From positions 396,806-460,805 of the forward strand of contig SJOL01006415.1 in the NCBI GenBank assembly GCA_004794785.1: a DNA stretch of 64,000 nucleotides. The letters run 5' to 3'. A program made the position numbers and the translations under genes. Source of the DNA: Opisthorchis felineus. Lineage: Eukaryota; Platyhelminthes; Trematoda; Opisthorchiida; Opisthorchiidae. The notes under the pieces are model-generated. The model was given only the letters and a program-made list of their open reading frames with translations, did not search any database and was not told the DNA's origin. Positions 57,415 through 64,000 of this stretch are shown here, one piece after another (the stretch's first letter is position 1; the number at the start of each line of letters is the position of its first letter).

Positions 57415-60019
57415 GGTATTTTTTATTGCTACCTTTCCAACTGCATGCGCGATCAGTAGTTTTTCTGACATTTCCTAGGAAGACGTCTTATAACGAAATG
57501 TGATGAGTTTCTTTTTATGATGATGATTGAAAAACGATTGTAAGAGTTCTATGCCTGGTTTAGGGCACGCGTCGCGATTTGTTAAGAGTTTTGCTAGTGG
57601 TGATTAAGTGGAATGTTTCCTATCTTTTTTCGTTTACTTTCACCACTGATACTTGCCAAATGTATAAATTCGTGCCATGTCTGGCTTGATAATGAAGTTA
57701 GGAACAATTCCAACCATTCAGTGGTAGCCAAGTTTCCTAACAGCTCTAGGCTGACGTGCTAAACCAAGTTGTAAGTCCACTTGACTTCATACAAATTGTG
57801 GGCAAAAGTGCGGTCAGGTGCCGATAAATGTTAGGTTTGGAAGTACGATTTCCGAACCTGTACAGCACGCAATTCAATCCTGTTTTATCCATGTGATGAC
57901 AAACTGAATAACAGAATGCATTTTTAGACCGACACTGTCCGCAGTTACGAGAGCACTGAAGCTATTTTGAACCGACCACAATAGATACTGAAATTGAATG
58001 TCTTTTCTTCAGTTTTCTAGTTTGCTCGAACGGGATGATTTAGTTGACTGTTCTTCCTCAGCAAAACCGAATTTCCACTGTTTCTTACCTGCCATTACTT
58101 TAAAATACACCACAGTTACATAAAGAAAGGGAGGGCCAAAAAGTGATGCAAATCGTTCACGGACACTTTCAGGGCGCTGGAGTGTGGGTTCATCAGTACG
58201 GACTGAATTTGTCGGCACAGCTTGTGGCCAGGACCTATGTGGTAGAGCATCCCTAGTTCCACGCTACAATTTTCTGTTCTCCTCTGTAACCTTCTACTAA
58301 GTCACTGGCTGGCTATCTCATCCTTCTTTGCTCTTAGGAAGTCTGGATAACGTACCTCAACCAAAAACTGTTAGGTGACTCTGAATACATGGCTCATGAT
58401 CATCCTTCAGCAGTTCTTGCTGCTAGATGCAATTTCATTGTGTTTTTACACGATCTGTAACTACACATCGGTTTCTACTCACCAACGCTACTTTCCAAAC
58501 ATCTACGAAAACAACTCCACCCGCAGACTGCACCAATAACAGACATGCTTTAATGCAGTTCGCAATGTAAGCAAACACAAGTGAGTCATTTAGGGGGTGT
58601 TCGGCATTTTTAACCAACTTGGTTCACGCATGATGACCAATGGAATTCAAGCCATCGAAATTGATGCACTGATTTCATAGAGTAGGTGCCCACTGGTGAG
58701 GATGCACATACCAGGAAATGGAGAACCTTTTGGAACCTAGGGAACGAAATTAACCACCTAGTCTGGATACCACATATGGCCACTAGGACTGAAGACGGGG
58801 GTTCAGTATAACCTTAAATGATGCGTATATAACTCACTGAGGCTGACGAATGGCAAGTACTTAGCCTTACCAATGGTTGGCTGAAAGAGGCCTATGAGTT
58901 CGATTAGTCAAACAGACCAGACTGAATGCACCATTGACCGGGTGTTGCGGTGATTATATGAGGAAGCTCACAGAAAATGTAACCAAAAATACCTGGAACA
59001 ATCTAGTGGAAAGAATTTATCGTACGACAGTATTTCCAACAGTAGCTGGAATAGCAATATTATGATCACATCCTCATTTTTCCGAGCTAAAGGTAAACAG
59101 AAATGCCTGAGGACTGTTAGTCTGTTGTTTCCTAAAAACATTCCGCCTACTTGAGTACTTTCGCACGACCCCAGTCATTGAATGAAATAATAAGCTTGGT
59201 TTCCAAATGAAATGCATAAATACAGAATACTAATAAAGCATTGTGTAATGTACAGGGTGGATAAAAATCTGAATCAACCACACTTGGAAATGTTTTTGAT
59301 GTGAAACTGAATGTGATGTGAATAGTCCTCCAAGGCACGTTTATTGGGTTTTATGGAGTTTTATTGCTATTGGAGGTAACGCACCTGGCAGAATTATTTT
59401 ATCTCGGCAGCTAAATTAAAGTGATATACTGAATTTTTGACCATCAAGACAGAGGGCCAAACTGTAATCAGGTGGGCTCCCAGTCGGCGTATAGTACCAA
59501 TACATGGTGATATGCATGGTTAGGTTTTACAGTCTGAACCAGGCAAACTGTTGCCAGTGCTTTGTGAGCAATAATGCTACTGACCTTGCTTAATGCTTAC
59601 TCCCATTTCACTGGCGATATTCGATATTTTACCTCTGGCGTGTCCTAAATACACCCAAAAATCATTCAAGGTGAGACCTGGCATCAGTGTTGTCCATTTG
59701 CTTTGCCTGAAGTTGATCGCTATGCGTACACACTGAAGGAGCCCCGAACGGTCAAGCACACATACACACCCATGATGGGGTTAGTTATTCCTGCACGTTG
59801 TTGTACCTTCATGAGAATTCTGGTGGTTTCCCAAACACGAAGGAATCTATGACCTGAGAGTTGAGCAGTTTTTCTCAAATTCCTTGAGGAAGGTTGGTTT
59901 TCTTCGATGTTTTTCGCTACTGGGAAGCATTTGCAAAATACTGTAAAGCTCAGTTTATTTAGCTGCCACTTCTTAGGTAGTCTGGGAGGAAACTAGCTTT
60001 CTAACACATGAGCCGTTCT
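57415..60019. other. Gene-poor stretch
   Basis: Open frames are 82 codons or less with no domain. No repeat family recognised. Confidence 0.4.
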
Positions 60020-60080
60020 GTAAATGGGGCTAATCTATGCCAAAAAAGCCGAGAAGCAGCGATAAACCAGGAGGATGAAA
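60020..60080 (-). mobile_element. SINE-1 tail scrap, minus strand
   Basis: CTAATCTATGCCAAAAAAGCC and GAGAAGCAGCG are the reverse complement of the SINE-1 tail. No ribozyme or tRNA-like part remains. Confidence 0.5.
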
Positions 60081-60639
60081 TCTCCCGTGAAAATTCCCAA
60101 ATCTCCTCATACTACCGACACCAAAGTAGCTTACTCTGCTCACACTGTAATGGGTACATAGAGCAATGTTAGGGACATCTTAATTGTACAAGCTGAATTT
60201 TCGAGGGAGTTTTAGTTGGCACCTCCTCCAGCTTACATTCATATGAGTGAAAATATACCAGTGTACTGAGCAATATTCATCAGTTATCGACCTTGCCGAA
60301 TAGTACACATACATATGAAAAAGTCAGCTCCTCTTCACTACTGAAAGTTTTAGTCTATCTATCCACCATGCTGTTTCTCTTTTGGAGCACACATCTTAAC
60401 CGTACCTTACATATTCAGTCTGTAATCCCTCAATTAATGTATGTGTACGCCAAGTTGGATGCAAGAATGGTGGAAGCCTATTGCAAACTCTTCAGATGTG
60501 GAGGACCGAAACCCATGTAGAATAACCATCAGCTCATACCGGCAGTTAGACACAACAAAGCACTTCCACAGTACTTTGAGTTTCCGTGTGAATAAGCTTC
60601 TTTATTGACAGTGTGAGCAGATTTGAGATTTTGTCCCGT

Positions 60640-60900
60640 AAGTGAAATCAGCATATGGTGTAATGTAGAGGTGCACTTACAGCTGTCCCATTATTGTTTG
60701 GAACTGGCAAGAATCTCCAGTGGGAAATCTTGAGCCCCAGACCTCCCGGCTAGTATTCTAACTACTTAACCACTCGGCCACGAGCGGCTGATCAGCACTA
60801 TAATTAACTCGGATAGAGAGCCGCTCTTCTTTCAATCATGGAATCCACATCAAGAAGTCGTATGTTTCCTAGCTCCTGTGGTAGTCTGAAAAGTCGTCAC
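60640..60900 (-). mobile_element. SINE-1 copy, minus strand, left arm of inverted pair
   Basis: On the minus strand: a leader, CGGCTCTCTATCCGAGTTAAT, A-box-like CTCGTGGCCGAGTGGTTAAG, a degenerate B box, then a mutated hammerhead region (TCCAAACAATAATGGGACAG, AGCTGTAAGTGCACC). It abuts a plus-strand copy 5' end to 5' end. Confidence 0.75.
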
Positions 60901-61140
60901 TCGAGTCACTAAGTGACCATGTGATGTGGATGTAAAGGCTGAATGGTGCTACAGCCCGCATAAGTGCCAGCTAATCACACTGCCGACCAACCCTCTTAGG
61001 CGAACAGTTGTGTTCCAACTACTAGCCGGGAGGTCGCGGATTCCGGGGCTCCGTGGAATTTCGTCAGATTCGCACTGCTGATGGTTCTCAATTAGGATGA
61101 TACAGCTATCAAGTGCTTCTTGGCTTTTCAGCATGCTCCA
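60885..61140 (+). mobile_element. SINE-1 copy, plus strand, right arm of inverted pair
   Basis: Leader (GTCACTAAGTGACCATGTGATG), CTAATCACACTGCCGACCAAC, tRNA-like part with GCCGGGAGGTCGCGGATTCC, hammerhead region GCACTGCTGATGGTTCTCAA with AGGATGATACAGCTATCAAG, and tail CTTGGCTTTTCAGCATGCTC. Core CTGATGG and ATAC mutations make cleavage unlikely. Confidence 0.8.
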
Positions 61141-62587
61141 TGTACAGGACTAAATCCTCATTAAAAAATCTATCTTTGTATTCCGCCAGGGTGTTCGCTG
61201 AAAATTTGTCCTTAGAAGCCTTAGATATTGAGGGTATCCAGCGTTTTGGTCGTCTTATGGTCGTAAATAAGTTAATTCACACTAAATGTACACATTGTTC
61301 CTCAAACATTCTGCCCACAAACCATCCTAGTTGAGGTACAGCGGACTTTCTGAAGTGCTAAGCAAAGTTTAATTGTTCCCCTTGCTTGTAATTCGCACGT
61401 AAATCGTCGCAATCCGCTCTCTAAGGACTTTCCCTACTTTTCTGTACTAGTGTCTTTATTTCCCAGTTCGTTTTGTTTTAGTCACTTTAGTAGAAACCCC
61501 TAGTGTATACTGCACGTTAACGAAGGACTGGTAAATGAGACTCGGTTTTGTGACTCACTGCAAGCCACATAAACAGTGCATCAGCTTAGCCGCCACTGTG
61601 GCTTTTCATAGCATCTTCGTGCACCTGGACAGCACAATAAGTCGATGGAACCCTGGGCCATCGGTCTCCAGCCGCTTGCGTGATCCGGAGTGAGCTGCGG
61701 ATACACAAAACATTTCTGTGTCGGCCTCACCTTACAGAATGTCCTGGCTACTGTTTCACTCTTTCACACCAAACTTTTCTGTCCTAACAATTACCCCGTA
61801 TTCCTGACTTTCTCATCCAGTCATGCTCCAATGACGTTCTCTTGTTGAATTCAACCGAATGTGCCTGTGGCTGACAGGTGTTATAAAAACTGAGTCACAA
61901 AAGTTACCAAAAGTGAACTTTTGCTAAATTTTCGATCAACTGGCACGCACCCATGGTGGTCTTGTCTGTCCAAATGTGCGGTAGATGATTCTTTAGGTCT
62001 ATAAATATTCTTTTCGCCTAAAAACGAACCCTGTTGAAAAAAAACAAAGGTGTAATTATTTCGTCCAGTGTACCATTTCACAGACATGAACTTGTGATCC
62101 AGTTGGCTGACCAAAGGGAGGAAACCTATGAGATCATTTACTTCAAAAACAACATCTTCAGGGGAAATAAATTGCTCTAGCCTCCAGCCTGTGCTCTGGA
62201 TATTGCAATGGTCTCACAACCATCTCATCATAGTGCCGATTTCGTCTTAAGTGTGATACGGTACAGTGCTTCCTCCCACTCCTACCACAGCAACACCCGA
62301 TAGAGTAAAATCCCTACTACGAGTCCAAATATTTATTCTGTGGGACACCTCTCTACTTGCTTAAGCCTCCCAGAACCTGACAGAAGCGTCCTGCGATGAC
62401 ACCAAAACAAGATGCCATATCTCCTAAATGCATTCAATCACGAAGTTACCATGTTCCATCTACAACTGTTCAAATACAGCTGCATAATGCTGGTAGACCG
62501 AAGCGGAAACATACTACTGATACGAATATAGCTAACTGATCATGGATTTTGGCTCTGTCGAACCACAGAGGTTCAGCCTCATCAGTT
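61141..62587. other. Gene-free stretch upstream of the membrane-protein candidate
   Basis: No supported exon. Short frames of 77 codons or less. Confidence 0.4.
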
Positions 62588-62980
62588 ATGCCAGTGGCCA
62601 GAAAGATATTTTATACCTGGAGGGCTTGCTTCTATCTCGGTATTTTGAGCTCAGCTGCTTGCGCAAAAATCTATCTAGCAAAACGAAGAGACACTTTTGC
62701 TTGCAACCCTGAAGAACAAACTCCAGCCTACATGGCCTGCTTTGACGCAGATTATACATTCGGTCAGTACCGCACGGACAAAAAGGTATGTTGTGTCTTA
62801 CCAAAAGAATCCTTAATTTTTTTTGAATTAGCTGCCAGTTTCGTTGTCAATCTATTAAATGTGTTGAATGTTATCTTACACTTTGACTCAAGATTTGGAA
62901 CTTGGGATCCATACATGGCCCTTGTAACATATACATTAGAAGAAGCAGTGTCAACACTTCGGAACATTACCACGAGCTGA
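62588..62980 (+). CDS. Multi-pass membrane protein candidate, N-terminal part
   Basis: From ATG 62,588 the frame is open for 130 codons. Residues ~8-28 are a hydrophobic helix (IFYTWRACFYLGILSSAACA). A loop follows, FACNPEEQTPAYMACFDADY then TFGQYRTDKK, and then a second hydrophobic stretch (SLIFFELAASFVVNLLNVLN). The loop has C-x11-C with F-x-C-N…C-F-D-x-x-Y…R, resembling the first extracellular loop of connexins (F-x-C-N…C-Y-D…F…R), minus the middle Cys; claudin-type loops also have C-x8-11-C. A consensus donor AAG|GTATGT after codon 66 (62,785) could end the exon there, in which case the second helix would be intronic. The frame is also open upstream of the ATG. Connexins are regarded as chordate-specific, so this reading needs caution; a small unrelated membrane protein is quite possible. 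Confidence 0.35.
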   Translation: MPVARKIFYTWRACFYLGILSSAACAKIYLAKRRDTFACNPEEQTPAYMACFDADYTFGQYRTDKKVCCVLPKESLIFFELAASFVVNLLNVLNVILHFDSRFGTWDPYMALVTYTLEEAVSTLRNITTS

Positions 62981-63243
62981 GTGTAAAAGCCGTCTCGTTT
63001 GGTGGTCCGCAATGCCCACGAAACCTATGTTCGGAAGAGATTTAATGTAACACAAAACCGTAGAACTGTAGCTGACAGCATAGTTGGTGAAAATTGTGTA
63101 CTTACCATGTTATGGCCGTGTGTTCGTTGTTCATTATTGCAACCAGTGACGTAGACTAAATGACTCGGCTGCAAACTAGCTGATGTGAGCTAAAACTCGA
63201 GTTGTTGTTCGAATGATCCTCCTAATTCTTGTGCTCTAAAACA

Positions 63244-63420
63244 GAATGCGCATTTAGATGACTCTGAACTGTGTTCCTTTTCTCCGGCATTCCCTTCCAT
63301 TACAATATTAAACATATCATATATGGCAGTTCTTGGTGTTGGGAATATACAAAATTTACTGTTCTGGTTCAGTTTCGTTAGGAGTTTGTTCTGTGAAATG
63401 TTGAGAAGGGCCCAATTCAC
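63244..63420 (+). CDS. Possible middle exon of the membrane protein
   Basis: Acceptor TTCTTGTGCTCTAAAACAG is followed by 58 open codons with a hydrophobic core (ITILNISYMAVLGVGNIQNL then LFWFSFVRSLFCEML) that could be a third membrane segment. No good donor was seen before the stop at 63,442, and the minus strand is also open here. Very tentative. Confidence 0.2.
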
Positions 63421-63455
63421 CTGTTGTTCACCACGACTTTAAACTATTTCGCTAA

Positions 63456-63665
63456 ATGGTCAAAAGTTACCTCGAACGGGGCAATCCAAATGGAATTTTT
63501 TGCGAATATGCAATCCACCTAGATAATGAAAATAGCAAGCCTAGCTACAAATGCGTTGCTCGTTGGAGGACTACACTAGTCATTATCTTTTTCAGGTTTT
63601 GTTGTTTGTGTTTTGCAACTTGTTTTGGATACTGCTATCAATATTCGATGTACGGCATTGAGTAG
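63456..63665 (+). CDS. Multi-pass membrane protein candidate, C-terminal part
   Basis: A 69-codon plus frame ending at TAG 63,665. It has GIFCEYAIHLDNENSKPSYK followed by CVARWRTTLVIIFFRFCCLC and a hydrophobic stretch to the stop. Loop Cys-x16-Cys, then x-x-x-R, then a membrane helix, recalls the second loop and fourth helix of connexins (C…C-F-I-S-R-P-T-E-K then helix). Acceptor candidates are CAAAAG at 63,468 or, farther in, ATTATCTTTTTCAG at 63,595, which would remove the loop. Together with the 62,588 part it would give a short protein without a long cytoplasmic tail. Confidence 0.25.
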   Translation: MVKSYLERGNPNGIFCEYAIHLDNENSKPSYKCVARWRTTLVIIFFRFCCLCFATCFGYCYQYSMYGIE

Positions 63666-64000
63666 CTTAGAGCGTACCTTTGCTGCCCAAGCATTTCAAT
63701 GTTCATGCTTCCAACATGAACGTTTACGGAAACATTTACCCACCGCTTTGTCATTTCACGTTAAGACGACCTCTTAGTTTCTCGGTAAAATTTTTCAGAT
63801 ACTTGGACACGAATACTGTAGTGTACCGATGGAACAGGAGGTCCAGTCACCCTTGTGCTTATTACTAATGTCCCGTTGGACCACCTAATGCAAAGCTTCT
63901 AAGAAGATCTCAAAATCTCGAGACGCACAGGGACAAGCTTTTGTTGAGAAAAATATCTCACCAATTTTACAACTCCCGTTAGAGAAAACTGAGACGCTGA
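63666..64000. other. Window end, nothing recognised
   Basis: A 62-codon plus frame at 63,680-63,868 has no domain. No repeat seen. Confidence 0.4.

Noticed and set aside
1..64000. CRISPR array, operon or bacterial defence system
   Set aside because: No regularly spaced direct repeats, no long adjacent CDSs and no ribosome-binding sites; the window is eukaryotic.

Overview
The window is eukaryotic and most likely from a parasitic flatworm, probably a trematode. The evidence is the sparse coding content, the short open frames bounded by GT...AG signals, one clear exon of a serotonin-type receptor, and a repeat load typical of flukes: tRNA-headed SINEs carrying hammerhead ribozymes (compare the schistosome SM-alpha family), Penelope-like elements with a GIY-YIG endonuclease, and decayed non-LTR retrotransposons. 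There is no bacterial organisation: no operons, no long uninterrupted CDS, no rRNA. Species cannot be assigned by eye.

Layout. 1-14.9 kb is mostly intergenic, with SINE-1 copies (1.7 and 6.5 kb), copies of an undescribed ~300 bp repeat called R1 here (2.9, 11.7 and 12.6 kb), two tandem minus-strand tRNA-like units next to a long near-perfect hairpin (9.55-9.78 kb), a minus-strand LINE reverse-transcriptase relic (11.1-11.5 kb) and an inverted pair of Penelope terminal sequences (13.25-13.45 kb). At 14,934-15,098 lies the first transmembrane exon of a biogenic-amine GPCR, followed by an intron that holds a SINE-1 copy and, farther on, a 607-base assembly gap. 17-31 kb is repeat-rich and gene-poor: R1, SINE-2 with a well-preserved hammerhead, a decayed Penelope copy and one candidate minus-strand exon at 25.1-25.3 kb. 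31-36 kb is dense in SINE-1 and R1 pieces, with two weak exon candidates (a Kunitz-like one and a Cys-containing one whose acceptor lies in a SINE tail) and a degenerate GTATAGTAT-type tandem repeat. 38.1-40.6 kb is an almost full-length but dead LINE. 43.7-44.4 kb holds two well-spliced exons of an unrecognised minus-strand gene; two SINE-2 copies lie just upstream. 45.9-47.65 kb has Penelope reverse-transcriptase and endonuclease remains between inverted terminal arms. 48-60 kb has R1 pieces, a minus SINE-2 and several weak exon candidates. 60.6-61.15 kb is a head-to-head SINE-1 pair, and 62.6-63.7 kb may encode a small multi-pass membrane protein with connexin- or claudin-like loop features.

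The most distinctive theme is ribozyme-bearing retroelements: two SINE families with different tRNA-like heads both carry a hammerhead immediately downstream of the tRNA-like part. At least three copies keep the main catalytic-core bases. Exon models here are hand-read from single sequences, without transcripts or alignments, so all except the GPCR exon should be treated as tentative.
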